A DNA stretch of 64,000 nt from Sphingomonas psychrolutea. GTDB taxonomy: Bacteria; Pseudomonadota; Alphaproteobacteria; Sphingomonadales; Sphingomonadaceae. Below, piece by piece: positions 27,300 to 36,947 of this stretch. The stretch covers positions 1 to 64,000 of the forward strand of contig NZ_BMDW01000020.1 in assembly GCF_014636175.1 (NCBI RefSeq). Reading direction: 5' to 3'. The notes beneath the pieces are model-generated. The model was not told the origin of the DNA, searched no databases, and saw only the letters and a program-made list of their open reading frames with translations. Both the position numbers and the translations under genes were made by a program. The first letter of the stretch is position 1. Each line of letters opens with the position of its first letter.

Positions 27300-28274
27300 C
27301 TAAGCGATCGCCATCCCGCTTCGCCCCACCGCGGCGACGTAATTGCGCATACCAAGACTCGCCCGGTCGGACAGGCCGAGGAAAGCGCGACGGCGATCAA
27401 ACGGATCGGGCTGGCGCTCGAACAGGCCGGCCTCGGTCATCCGTGCAATCCAGCGTAGCGCCGTGGTCGGCGCGAGCGCGGCAGCGATGCACAGGCTCGA
27501 TACCGAGACTTGCGCGCGCTCCAGCTCGGCCGCGAACAGATCGAGCATCATATCCCAGGCCGGATCCTCGAACAGGCCGTTCCCGAAATATTGATCGCGC
27601 AAGCGCCGCGCACGGATCGTTTCGCGAATGTCGCGAGCGGTCACCTCCGCCGCATCCGAGGCAGGCGGCGGCGCGCGATAGCCCTGGATCGGTTCACCGA
27701 CCCCGCCGTTGCGACGATCGACGCGGCGGGTGTCGCCGTCGCCGCGCGTGAGCCGCGCCAGCGTCTCGGCGATCCGTGCGACTTCCTGGTTGAGACGCTG
27801 CAAGCGCACCGCCTCGGCGTTGCGGCTGACGTCGTGGACGCGGTCGCCGCTGCGTAAGCCCGCAAGGCACAACGCCGCGACCCGTTCGACATCGCTCGGC
27901 GCGCACAGCAATTCGATTCCGGGTCCGCACAAGCTCGCGGCCAGCACATCAATCTGTTCGAAATCGAGCGTCACCACGATCCGCGTATCGCCCTGCCGCC
28001 CGATCGCATCGAGCAGCGGCAGCACGGGGGTGAGCGCGGCGTCGCTGGCCCCGCGCGCTTCAGCGAGAACCACTGCCAACGGGCCCTGTCGTTCGAGTCG
28101 TTCTCTGGCGTCGTGCCAGCTGACCCGACCCCGAACATGACCGCCCGCCGCCGTGACGGCATGCTCGGGGAAATATCCCGCTTCGGCGTCCGCGATGACG
28201 AGCGTTGCCGGCGTCGCGTCCGAGGGAGCGCTACCCCAGCCTTGTATTGCCTCGCCGATACCGCTGTCCATCAT
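27300..28274 (-). CDS. Pseudo-receiver and MarR-like winged-helix protein
   Basis: Protein of 324 residues. The first ~150 residues alternate strands and helices (ATLVIADAEA, PLAVVLAEARG, RIVVTLDFEQ) like a response-regulator receiver, but without a clear phospho-acceptor arrangement. A basic, helical linker follows (about 150-235). The C-terminal ~85 residues are MarR-like: SVSSLCIAAALAPTTALRWI for the recognition helices and DPFDRRRAFLGLS for the wing. Such MarR-end proteins are common in sphingomonads, but the target is unknown. ATG 28274 has AAGGGG upstream. Probably a one-off transcription regulator. Confidence 0.65.
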   Translation of the reverse strand: MMDSGIGEAIQGWGSAPSDATPATLVIADAEAGYFPEHAVTAAGGHVRGRVSWHDARERLERQGPLAVVLAEARGASDAALTPVLPLLDAIGRQGDTRIVVTLDFEQIDVLAASLCGPGIELLCAPSDVERVAALCLAGLRSGDRVHDVSRNAEAVRLQRLNQEVARIAETLARLTRGDGDTRRVDRRNGGVGEPIQGYRAPPPASDAAEVTARDIRETIRARRLRDQYFGNGLFEDPAWDMMLDLFAAELERAQVSVSSLCIAAALAPTTALRWIARMTEAGLFERQPDPFDRRRAFLGLSDRASLGMRNYVAAVGRSGMAIA

Positions 28275-28464
28275 GGCATCCCCTTCGGTCGACCAGCCAA
28301 TGGCCCGACGCGAACATGGAAATTACGCATTGCACCAAATCGGGGTAGTCGAACTGTCGCCGCTTTGGTGGCAATCTGCTCCACCGTTCCGAGCTCTGTC
28401 GCAGTTTCGTTCGAAACGGAGATAGTTGCCGTGCGTATCATGCGTAGCGCACGCCGACGCTGCG

Positions 28465-29898
28465 TCAGTCGAGCGACTTCACAATCTCTTCGACCATCTT
28501 CTTGGCGTCGCCGAGCAGCATCATCGTATTATCCATATAGAACACGTCGTTATCGACCCCGGCATAGCCGACCCCGCCCATCGAGCGCTTGATGAACAGC
28601 ACGGTCTTGGCCTTTTCGACGTCGAGCACGGGCATGCCGTAGATCGGTGAGGTCTTGTCGGTCTTGGCGGCTGGATTAGTCACGTCGTTTGCGCCGATCA
28701 CGAAAGCAATGTCGGTCTGCGCGAATTCCGAGTTGATGTCTTCCAGCTCGAACACGTCGTCATATGGCACGTTCGCTTCGGCGAGCAGGACGTTCATGTG
28801 CCCCGGCATGCGCCCGGCGACGGGGTGGATCGCGTATTTCACGCGCACGCCGTGTGCCTTCAGTTTGTCGCCCATTTCGCGCAGCGTGTGCTGCGCCTGG
28901 CTGACCGCCATGCCGTAGCCGGGGACGATGATGACCTGTTCGGCTTGTCCCAGCAGGAAGGCCGCGTCCTCGGCGCTGCCACGCTTCCACGGGCGTTGTT
29001 CCTTGGCTTCACCACTCGCTGCCGCGCTGTCGCCGCCGAAGCCGCCCGCGATCACCGAGATGAAGCTGCGGTTCATCGCCTTGCACATGATGTAGCTGAG
29101 GATCGCGCCCGACGACCCGACCAGCGCGCCGGTGATGATCATCGCGGTGTTGTGCAGCGTGAAACCCATCGCCGCCGCCGCCCAGCCCGAATAGGAATTG
29201 AGCATCGACACCACGACGGGCATATCCGCGCCGCCGATCGGGATGATCAGCAGGAAGCCGATCGCAAAAGAGAGGATCGTGACGGTCCAGAAGATCCACG
29301 GACTCTGGTCCTGCGTGAAATAGGCGATCAGCCCGAGGATCGCCGCGAGCACGCCGAGATTGATGACGTGACGGCCGGGCAGCATGATCGGCTTGCCGCC
29401 CATATTGCCGTTGAGTTTCAAGAACGCGATGACCGAGCCGCTGAACGTGATCGCGCCGATCGCGATGCCCAAGCCCATTTCGATGCGGGACTGCACGAAG
29501 ATCACGCCATTCTCGGCGATGCCGAAGGCTTGCGGATTGAGAAACGCCGCTGCCGCCACGAGCACCGCCGCCATGCCGACGAGCGAGTGGAACGCCGCGA
29601 CGAGCTGCGGCATGTCGGTCATCGCGATCTTCCGCGCGGTGACGATGCCGATCGCGGCACCGATGCCGATCGCGGCGAGGATTTCGACGATCGTGACGGC
29701 ATCGAGCGCGCCCGCATCGAGCGTCGGCACATGCGTTACCAGGGTCGTCACCACCGCGATGGTCATGCCGATGATGCCCATCCGGTTGCCGCGCTGGCTC
29801 GTCGCCGGGCTCGACAGGCCGCGCAACGCCAGGATGAAGCACACCCCCGCGACGAGATACGCCAGCGAAGCGAAGGGATTGACCGTTAAATGTTCCAC
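28465..29898 (-). CDS. pntB: NAD(P) transhydrogenase subunit beta
   Basis: Proton-pumping transhydrogenase subunit with about nine membrane helices in the first ~260 residues and the NADP(H)-binding domain III at the C-terminus (VIIVPGYGMAVSQAQH, HPVAGRMPGHMNVLLAEA, IGANDVTNPAAK). The 477-residue length fits. The start is GTG 29898, with AGGGGAAG placed 5-12 bases upstream; longer frames run into the palindromic element. It couples NADH oxidation to NADPH formation using proton flow, with the two alpha subunits encoded upstream. Confidence 0.95.
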   Translation of the reverse strand: MEHLTVNPFASLAYLVAGVCFILALRGLSSPATSQRGNRMGIIGMTIAVVTTLVTHVPTLDAGALDAVTIVEILAAIGIGAAIGIVTARKIAMTDMPQLVAAFHSLVGMAAVLVAAAAFLNPQAFGIAENGVIFVQSRIEMGLGIAIGAITFSGSVIAFLKLNGNMGGKPIMLPGRHVINLGVLAAILGLIAYFTQDQSPWIFWTVTILSFAIGFLLIIPIGGADMPVVVSMLNSYSGWAAAAMGFTLHNTAMIITGALVGSSGAILSYIMCKAMNRSFISVIAGGFGGDSAAASGEAKEQRPWKRGSAEDAAFLLGQAEQVIIVPGYGMAVSQAQHTLREMGDKLKAHGVRVKYAIHPVAGRMPGHMNVLLAEANVPYDDVFELEDINSEFAQTDIAFVIGANDVTNPAAKTDKTSPIYGMPVLDVEKAKTVLFIKRSMGGVGYAGVDNDVFYMDNTMMLLGDAKKMVEEIVKSLD

Positions 29899-29916
29899 TT
29901 GTCTTCCCCTAATCGT

Positions 29917-29996
29917 CGTCACCCCGGACTTGGTCCGGGGTCCCGCTGTCGCCCACGCTCGAAAAAGCGAGACCCCGGCTCAAGGCCGGGGTGACG
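29917..29996. repeat. REP-like palindromic doublet between pntAB and pntB
   Basis: Two palindromic units face each other: CGTCACCCCGG at the left end and CCGGGGTGACG at the right, each arm itself a hairpin around CCCCGG/CCGGGG. The element starts just upstream of the pntB ribosome site and ends five bases from the pntAB stop, so it fills the gap without touching either gene. Same family as the elements at 48632 and 54083. Confidence 0.85.
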
Positions 29997-30000
29997 CTCG

Positions 30001-30309
30001 TTACTTCGCCGCTGCGGGCTTTTCCTTCTTCTTATACATTGCCAGCATCCGCGCCGTCACCGCAAAGCCGCCGAAGATATTGATGCTCGCCAGCACCACC
30101 GCGAGCAGCCCGAGCCATTTCGACACGGCACCGCCGCTGCCGAGCGCAACCGCTGCGCTCGCAATCAGCGCGCCGACGATGATGACGCTCGAAATCGCAT
30201 TGGTCACCGCCATCAACGGCGTGTGCAACGCGGGCGTGACCGACCACACCACATAATAACCGACGAAGCACGCCATCACGAAGATGGAAAGGATCGAGAT
30301 GAAGTCCAT
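30001..30309 (-). CDS. pntAB: NAD(P) transhydrogenase alpha subunit 2 (membrane part)
   Basis: Small membrane subunit of 102 residues with three hydrophobic segments (about 5-25, 33-55 and 62-85), the split membrane half of PntA seen in alphaproteobacteria. [18 protein letters not shown] is the conserved proton-channel stretch. ATG 30309 has AAGGAAAG about 5 bases upstream. It normally follows pntAA directly; here a DUF559 gene separates the two. Confidence 0.93.
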   Translation of the reverse strand: MDFISILSIFVMACFVGYYVVWSVTPALHTPLMAVTNAISSVIIVGALIASAAVALGSGGAVSKWLGLLAVVLASINIFGGFAVTARMLAMYKKKEKPAAAK

Positions 30310-30318
30310 GGTCTTTCC

Positions 30319-30708
30319 TTAATCCTCCCCGGCACGGGGAGGGGGACCATCCGAAGGATGGTGGAGGGGGCGGGCTACGTGCGCGACGATCGCATCTGCC
30401 GCCGCGTCCGGGTCTTTCAGAATGCGCTGCGCCGCAACGTGCACGACGCGAAAGCCATTTTGCGCGATGAAGGCATCGCGCGATGTATCGCGCTCTGGCC
30501 GGTCGGCGCAGCTATGCGCTTCGCCATCGATCTCGGTAACCGTTTTGAGGGCCGCGCAGTAGAAATCCACAACGTACGGGCCGATCGGATGCTGACGGCG
30601 GAACTTGAGGCCAGCTTGCTTGCCGCGCAAGCGCTGCCACAGGAGCGCTTCGGGCAAGCTCAGATCGCGGCGGAGTTTGCGCGCGGTCGCGACTTCCGGA
30701 CGGAGCAT
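30319..30708 (-). CDS. DUF559 (Vsr-like endonuclease fold) protein in the pnt operon
   Basis: Protein of 129 residues from ATG 30708. It has the DUF559 core of the very-short-patch/PD-(D/E)xK nuclease superfamily: LPEALLWQRLRGKQ, KFRRQHPIGPYVVDFYC with a conserved Asp at about 48, TEIDGEAH with Glu 59 and Asp 61, then RDAFIAQNGFRVVHV. Function in the family is unknown. GGAGGGGG inside the flanking repeat sits 10 bases before ATG 30708 and could serve as its ribosome site. A longer frame begins at GTG 30795, overlapping the pntAA stop as GTGA, but its extra residues only translate the repeat. It has no role in transhydrogenation that I know of, and looks inserted. Confidence 0.85.
   Translation of the reverse strand: MLRPEVATARKLRRDLSLPEALLWQRLRGKQAGLKFRRQHPIGPYVVDFYCAALKTVTEIDGEAHSCADRPERDTSRDAFIAQNGFRVVHVAAQRILKDPDAAADAIVAHVARPLHHPSDGPPPRAGED
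30321..30373. repeat. Left palindromic repeat of the DUF559 cassette
   Basis: Contains AATCCTCCCCGG with a hairpin CCTCCCC/GGGGAGG, then ACCATCC/GGATGGT, then GGTGGAGGGGGCG. It is an inverted, imperfect copy of the right repeat at 30717-30774. The stop codon of the DUF559 gene uses its outermost base, and the pntAB ribosome site begins immediately beyond it. Confidence 0.85.
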
Positions 30709-30716
30709 TTGCCGCA

Positions 30717-30774
30717 CGCCCCCTCCACCGTTCGCTGAATGCTCACGGTCCCCCTCCCCGTTCCGGGGAGGATT
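30717..30774. repeat. Right palindromic repeat of the DUF559 cassette
   Basis: Inverted counterpart of 30321-30373. On the minus strand it reads AATCCTCCCCGG, then GGGGAGGGGGACC, and ends GGTGGAGGGGGCG. Inner parts differ from the left repeat, so the pair is imperfect and old or recombined. Confidence 0.85.
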
Positions 30775-30791
30775 GGAGAGCGCGCTCTCAA

Positions 30792-31913
30792 TCACCCTAG
30801 CAACCGCGCGTTCACGACCTTGCCACCCTGTGTCAGCCGGATCGCATCGCCGATTTCGGCGTCGAGCACCGGTTTGCCTGATTCCTTGTCCCAGAAGGCG
30901 CTGAGAAAATTGAACAAGTTCCGCGAGAACAACGCCGAGGCATCCGCCGCCAGCCGCGAGGGCACGTTGCGGTGCCCCACGATCGACACGCCGTTCACCA
31001 CGACTGTCTCGCCCGCAACCGCGCCTTCGACATTGCCGCCCGCCTCGACGGCGAGATCGACGATCACCGAGCCCGGCCGCATGCTCGCCACTTGCGCCGC
31101 CGAGATGAGGCGCGGGGCGGGACGGCCGGGGATCAGCGCGGTCGTGATGACGATGTCCTGCTTGGCGATATGCCCCGAGACCAGCTCGGCCTGCGCCGCC
31201 TGATATTCGGGGCTCATCTCACCGGCATAGCCACCCGAGCCTTCGCCTTCGATGCCCTTGACGTTCTCGACGAAGATCGGCTTCGCGCCGAGCGACTGGA
31301 TCTGTTCCTTGGTGGCCGAGCGCACGTCGGTCGCTGAAACCTGCGCACCCAAGCGCCGCGCGGTGGCGATTGCCTGAAGCCCGGCGACACCCACGCCCAT
31401 CACGAACACGCGCGCGGCCGAAACCGTGCCCGCCGCGGTCATCATCATCGGAAAGGCGCGGCCATAGGTGGCGGCGGCATCGAGCACCGCCTTGTAGCCG
31501 GACAGATTCGACTGTGACGACAGGATATCCATCGATTGCGCGCGCGTGATGCGCGGCATGAATTCCATCGCCAGCGCCTCGAGGCCCGCTGCGGCATAAC
31601 CCTCGATCCGCGCACGATCGGCAAACGGATTGAGCGACGCCACCAGCCACGCACCCGGCGCGACACCGGCCAACGCCGCCGCATCCGGCCCTTGCACGCC
31701 CAGCACGATGTCCGCGCCCGCCAGCGTCGCGGCGCGATCCGCCACGCTCGCGCCAGCAGCGGCATAATCGGCATCGGCGATCGAGGCGGTCCCGCCCGCG
31801 CCTGCCTCGACCGCAACGGTCGCGCCCAGCGCGATGAATTTTTTCGCCGTTTCGGGTGTCGCGGCGACGCGGCGCTCGCCCTCGGCGGTTTCGCGCAGGA
31901 CGGCGATCTTCAT
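30792..31913 (-). CDS. pntAA: NAD(P) transhydrogenase alpha subunit 1 (NAD-binding)
   Basis: Soluble NAD(H)-binding domain I, 373 residues, alanine dehydrogenase-like. It opens MKIAVLRETAEGERRVAATP, has the RAQSMDILSSQSNLSGYKAV mobile region near 124-143 and the nucleotide loop GVGVAGLQA from 173. The ATG at 31913 lies one base after the stop of the subunit IV-like peptide. With PntAB and PntB it makes the membrane complex that generates NADPH. Confidence 0.95.
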   Translation of the reverse strand: MKIAVLRETAEGERRVAATPETAKKFIALGATVAVEAGAGGTASIADADYAAAGASVADRAATLAGADIVLGVQGPDAAALAGVAPGAWLVASLNPFADRARIEGYAAAGLEALAMEFMPRITRAQSMDILSSQSNLSGYKAVLDAAATYGRAFPMMMTAAGTVSAARVFVMGVGVAGLQAIATARRLGAQVSATDVRSATKEQIQSLGAKPIFVENVKGIEGEGSGGYAGEMSPEYQAAQAELVSGHIAKQDIVITTALIPGRPAPRLISAAQVASMRPGSVIVDLAVEAGGNVEGAVAGETVVVNGVSIVGHRNVPSRLAADASALFSRNLFNFLSAFWDKESGKPVLDAEIGDAIRLTQGGKVVNARLLG

Positions 31914-31914
31914 C

Positions 31915-32043
31915 CTACTTCCGCGTGATCACGAAGATCACCGCCGCGGCGATCACCGCCACGATAATCGCGCCATATTTCATCCAGCCAATCACCTTGT
32001 GATAGGTTGCCTGGTGGACCTGCATGTCGTTTTCGGCAGCCAT
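31915..32043 (-). CDS. aa3-type cytochrome oxidase subunit IV-like peptide
   Basis: Tiny 42-residue membrane protein. It starts MAAENDMQVHQATYHKVIGW and continues with one hydrophobic helix of about 19 residues, ending RK. This is the pattern of the bacterial aa3-type oxidase subunit IV family: an amphipathic head with HxxTY-like residues and one helix. GAGGGA lies about 8 bases before the ATG. It heads the pnt operon, with one base between its stop and the pntAA start. In Paracoccus the family binds the oxidase; a role with the transhydrogenase is only suggested by position. Confidence 0.8.
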   Translation of the reverse strand: MAAENDMQVHQATYHKVIGWMKYGAIIVAVIAAAVIFVITRK

Positions 32044-32133
32044 CGTTTCGTCCCTCGAATGCGTTTCGCGTCGCCTGCTTAGCGGCCACGTGCGCGCCCC
32101 TCAACCCCCTCGGTTCGCGTAGCGGTTATCGGG

Positions 32134-32149
32134 GAGTCATCACGGAGTC
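32134..32149. promoter_or_regulatory. Two GANTC (CcrM) sites upstream of the sigma-54 activator
   Basis: GAGTC occurs at 32134-32138 and 32145-32149, 11 bases apart, about one helical turn, roughly 95 bases before the regulator gene. GANTC is the target of the CcrM methyltransferase encoded in this window. Regulation by methylation is a possibility, not shown. Confidence 0.4.
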
Positions 32150-32243
32150 ACGTCCCACCTGTCTCTTTGCGGGGCGTTTAAGGCCGTTTTCATACCTTAT
32201 GCCTATGGTTAGCGGCTGAACCTGGGACGAAATGGGGTACCGC

Positions 32244-33668
32244 ATGACGCGCAACGGACAGCGCCTGCTGATGCTGATCGACGACGAACCCGCGCAACGC
32301 CGCCTCGTCGCGGCGATCGCGGCGCGGCGCGGCTGGCGCGCGATCTTCGCCGCCGATGGCGAAATGGCGATTGCGATGCTCGGCACGCAAGACGGGATGC
32401 AGCTCGACGCTGTCCTGCTCGACCAATGGGCGCCGGATGCCGATCCGACCGTGCTGATCGCCGAACTGCGCAGCCGTCGCCCGGCGCTGCCGCTTTTGCT
32501 GCTGACTGCCAATGGTTCGGTCGCGCAAGCCGTCTCCGCAATGCGCAGCGGGGCGACCGATTTCCTGGTCAAGCCGCTCGCCCCGGAACGGCTGCTCAGC
32601 GCGCTCGATGCCGCAGTGGCGGGCAAATCCGCCGGCGAATTGCGGCCGCTGACCGAGAAAATCCCGGCCTTGCTCGCGTTCGACGAGATCGTCGGCTCGG
32701 CACCCGAGTTCCGCTCAGCGCTCGCCATCGCCGCCAAGGCGGCGCGCGCGCGCGTGCCGGTGCTGCTCGAAGGCGAAAGCGGCGTCGGCAAGGAAGTCGT
32801 CGCCGAGGCGATCCACGCCGCCTCCCCGCGCGGCAAGAAGGCGATGGTCGCGGTGAATTGCGGCGCGCTGCCGCCCAATCTGGTCGAATCCGAACTGTTC
32901 GGGCATGAGAAAGGCGCGTTCACCGGCGCGTTCGAACGCAAGATCGGGCGCTTTCAGGAGGCTGATGGCGGGACGCTCTTTCTCGACGAGATCGGCGAAA
33001 TGCCACTGGAGGCGCAAGTCAAATTGCTGCGCGTGCTGCAATCGGGCGAGATTCAGCCGATCGGCGCACGCCACACCAAGGAAGTCGATGTCCGCGTCAT
33101 CGCCGCCACCAACAAGCGGCTGATCGAAGAGGTCGAGGCCGGGCGGTTCCGCGAGGATCTCTATTACCGGCTCAACGTCGTGCAGGTCACCATTCCGCCG
33201 CTGCGCGAACGCACCGGCGATATCCCAGCGCTCGCGCGGCATTTGCTGGCACGGATCGCGCAGCAACCGGGGCTGCGGCCGCTCGGCATCACCGACGATG
33301 CGCTCGCTTTGCTTGGCCATTATGATTGGCCGGGGAACGTGCGCCAGTTGCAGAACGCGCTCTTCCGCGCGGCCGTGCTGTGCGATGGCGCGGCACTGAC
33401 CCGCACCGATTTCCCGCAGATCGCCGCCCTTGGCGGACAGCGCCATACCACGCCGACGCCCATGCCGATGGCGACCAGCGGCGGGGTGACGCTGTTCCAT
33501 GCCGACGGCAATTTGCGCGCGCTGGAGGAGATCGAAGCCGATGTCATCCGCCTCGCGATCGGCCATTATCGCGGCCGGATGACGGAGGTTGCGCGGCGGC
33601 TCGGGATCGGGCGCTCGACGCTGTATCGCAAGCTTGGCGAATTGGGGATCGACAACGCCGCGGCGTAG
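32244..33668 (+). CDS. Sigma-54-dependent response regulator (NtrC class)
   Basis: Activator of 474 residues in three domains. The receiver (1-125) keeps D13/D14, the phospho-acceptor D60 and K110. The AAA+ domain (about 148-380) has Walker A GESGVGK at 177-183, the sigma-54 contact loop GAFTGA at 224-229, and Walker B LFLDEI at 245-250. The C-terminal Fis-type helix-turn-helix ([16 protein letters not shown]) ends the protein. No sensor kinase is adjacent. ATG 32232 is an alternative start four codons upstream. The target genes, nitrogen, motility or envelope, cannot be told. Confidence 0.92.
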   Translation: MTRNGQRLLMLIDDEPAQRRLVAAIAARRGWRAIFAADGEMAIAMLGTQDGMQLDAVLLDQWAPDADPTVLIAELRSRRPALPLLLLTANGSVAQAVSAMRSGATDFLVKPLAPERLLSALDAAVAGKSAGELRPLTEKIPALLAFDEIVGSAPEFRSALAIAAKAARARVPVLLEGESGVGKEVVAEAIHAASPRGKKAMVAVNCGALPPNLVESELFGHEKGAFTGAFERKIGRFQEADGGTLFLDEIGEMPLEAQVKLLRVLQSGEIQPIGARHTKEVDVRVIAATNKRLIEEVEAGRFREDLYYRLNVVQVTIPPLRERTGDIPALARHLLARIAQQPGLRPLGITDDALALLGHYDWPGNVRQLQNALFRAAVLCDGAALTRTDFPQIAALGGQRHTTPTPMPMATSGGVTLFHADGNLRALEEIEADVIRLAIGHYRGRMTEVARRLGIGRSTLYRKLGELGIDNAAA

Positions 33669-33773
33669 CGCAGGCGCGGCAACGTCCGCGCCGGTGCGCA
33701 AGGCGCAGCGCAAGCCCGGACGGCGGACGGCCTAGCCGATCCGACCGACGACGGCTTTGCCGACGTCGCGCCT

Positions 33774-34850
33774 CTACCGCCCAACCAAAGCGCGGTCGCG
33801 CAAGCCACGCCACACGCGCACCGCCTGTACCGTCTCCGCGACATCGTGGACGCGGAGCATCTGGGCGCCCGAAGCAATCCCAGCCATCGCCAGCGCAATC
33901 GACCCGCCGAGCCGCTCGCCGACCGGGGCCTCGTTCGACAGCGCGCCGATCATCCGCTTGCGGCTCGCGCCGAGCAGGATCGGGCAGCCGAGTCCGTGGA
34001 ACAGCGCCAATCCGTTGATGAGCGCGAGATTGTCCGACAGCGATTTGCCGAAGCCGATGCCGGGATCAACGATGATCCGGGCCCGATCGACCCCGCCTGC
34101 GACCACTGCCGCAATGCGGTCCGCGAGCCAGTCGAACACCTCGACCACGACATCCTGATAGCCCGTACCACCATGCGGCCCCTTGCTCGGCTCGGGCGAG
34201 TGCATCAGCACGACCGGGCAGCCCGCCTTTGCCACCACCGCGAGCGCGCGATCGTCCCATAGCAACGCCGAGACGTCGTTGACGATCGCTGCCCCCGCCC
34301 CCAGCGCCGCCTCCATTACGCTCGCCTTGCGCGTGTCGATCGAGACGAGCGTGCCGCTGCGCGCGAGCCGTTCGATCACGGGCACGACGCGGGTGATCTC
34401 GTCGCCTTCCCACACGGTCGCCGCGTTTGGCCTGGTCGATTCGCCGCCGACATCGATCAGCGCGGCACCCGCCGCCGCCAGCGCGACGCCGGCACTCGCC
34501 GCCGAAGCCGGATCGTCGTGCAATGCTCCGCCGTCAGAGAAGCTGTCGGGCGTCACGTTGAGGATGCCCGCAACGCTCGGCTGGTCGAAGCGGAGCGTGC
34601 GCGCGCCCAGCACCAGCGGCGCACGTGGCGCGGTGATGGCGGCGTGGAGCTTCGCTGCGCGCTCATCCGAGAGCAGTGCGTCGAGGTCGTCGATCGCGAC
34701 GGTGCGTCGCCGGTCGTCCTCGATCACCTCATAGGCGGAGAACCACAGCATTCCCCCGGCGAGTCGCGCGACCGCTCCGTCGCGACCGATGGGGGTATCG
34801 ACGAACTGGATCGGGCGGAGATGGAGCGAGGTCGTGCTCATGCGGCGCAT
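33774..34850 (-). CDS. folP: Dihydropteroate synthase
   Basis: Joins p-aminobenzoate to 6-hydroxymethyl-7,8-dihydropterin diphosphate in folate synthesis; target of sulfonamides. The conserved core starts at about residue 90 with AGILNVTPDSFSDGG, then VGGESTRPNA, SIDTRKA, NDVSAL, DPGIGFGK and ASRKRMIG, ending with RVHDVAETVQA. A non-catalytic N-terminal extension of about 85 residues precedes the TIM barrel, longer than the Escherichia coli enzyme (282 residues). ATG 34850 or ATG 34841 (MSTTSLHL) could be the start. Confidence 0.94.
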   Translation of the reverse strand: MRRMSTTSLHLRPIQFVDTPIGRDGAVARLAGGMLWFSAYEVIEDDRRRTVAIDDLDALLSDERAAKLHAAITAPRAPLVLGARTLRFDQPSVAGILNVTPDSFSDGGALHDDPASAASAGVALAAAGAALIDVGGESTRPNAATVWEGDEITRVVPVIERLARSGTLVSIDTRKASVMEAALGAGAAIVNDVSALLWDDRALAVVAKAGCPVVLMHSPEPSKGPHGGTGYQDVVVEVFDWLADRIAAVVAGGVDRARIIVDPGIGFGKSLSDNLALINGLALFHGLGCPILLGASRKRMIGALSNEAPVGERLGGSIALAMAGIASGAQMLRVHDVAETVQAVRVWRGLRDRALVGR

Positions 34851-35012
34851 CCGGGAAACAGCAAAGGTACCGAAGGTGCCGCACTGTCGATTTTAGCACG
34901 CGGCGAAGCGGTGCCGCGAAACGACGAACTGAGGGAGGAGCTGAGGGCGCGGACGATCATCGCTTTGCTCTGCCAGAAGGCGGGCAAGTAGGACAGAGCG
35001 CCCGCGTGCCGG

Positions 35013-36294
<1,282 letters not shown>

Positions 36295-36299
36295 GGGAC

Positions 36300-36308
36300 T
36301 TATCCACA
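36300..36308 (+). promoter_or_regulatory. Perfect DnaA box upstream of ccrM
   Basis: TTATCCACA, an exact match to the strong DnaA-box consensus, lies just after the rnhB stop, six bases from a GAGTC site. A single box may bind DnaA weakly as a regulator; it is not an origin by itself. Confidence 0.5.
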
Positions 36309-36311
36309 GGC

Positions 36312-36947
36312 TCAACCAATGGTGTGTGGCGCAAAAGACTCGGTTGCGGCGAAAGCTTCGGCAACGGGCCGGAAACTGCGGCGGTGGAGCGGCGACGGCC
36401 CATGTTCGCGCAACGCGCGCAAGTGATCGGGCGAGCCATAGCCCTTGTTGCGGTGCCATCCGTAGTGCGGATGCGCCTCGGCGTGCGCGGCCATGATCGT
36501 GTCGCGGGTATGCTTGGCGACGATCGAGGCAGCGGCGATCGACAGGCTGATCGCATCGCCGCCGATGATCGGGGTGGCGGCGAAACTCCATTTGGGCAAG
36601 CGGTTGCCATCGACCAGCACATGCCCGACGCGCGCCCCAAGGCAGCGTTCGAGGGCCTCGACCGCCAGCGTCATCGCCTTCATCGTCGCCCAATAGATGT
36701 TGAGCGTATCGATTTCGTCGGCCTCGACCACGCCGATCCCGACGCACGCGCGGCTGTGGAGCAGGCCGCACAGCCGCGCGCGTTCGGCGGCGGGCAGTTT
36801 CTTCGAATCGTTGAGACCACGCGGGATTCCCTTGGACGGCAGGATCACGGCGGCAGCGACCACGGGCCCGGCGAGCGGACCGCGTCCGGCTTCATCGACG
36901 CCGGCGACGGGAGCGAGGCAAAGCTTTTCGTGTTTGAGGTTAGGCAT
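36312..36947 (-). CDS. rnhB: Ribonuclease HII
   Basis: Removes ribonucleotides and RNA from RNA-DNA hybrids. The 211-residue protein shows GVDEAGRGPLAGP (D18, E19), LNDSKKL, VDGN, the SIAAASIVAKHTRD block and YGWHRNKGYG. The ATG at 36947 overlaps the stop of the upstream thiD fusion by 8 bases (ATGCCTAA), so the two are co-translated. ccrM follows downstream with its own candidate promoter. Confidence 0.94.
   Translation of the reverse strand: MPNLKHEKLCLAPVAGVDEAGRGPLAGPVVAAAVILPSKGIPRGLNDSKKLPAAERARLCGLLHSRACVGIGVVEADEIDTLNIYWATMKAMTLAVEALERCLGARVGHVLVDGNRLPKWSFAATPIIGGDAISLSIAAASIVAKHTRDTIMAAHAEAHPHYGWHRNKGYGSPDHLRALREHGPSPLHRRSFRPVAEAFAATESFAPHTIG

Noticed and set aside
30709..30795. N-terminal extension of the DUF559 protein from GTG 30795
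   Set aside because: The extra 29 residues only translate the palindromic repeat and have no match to the family. The GTGA overlap with pntAA is noted but ATG 30708 is preferred.
34821..34991. 56-codon plus-strand frame overlapping the folP start
   Set aside because: It begins inside folP in antisense, has no ribosome site and no recognisable features.
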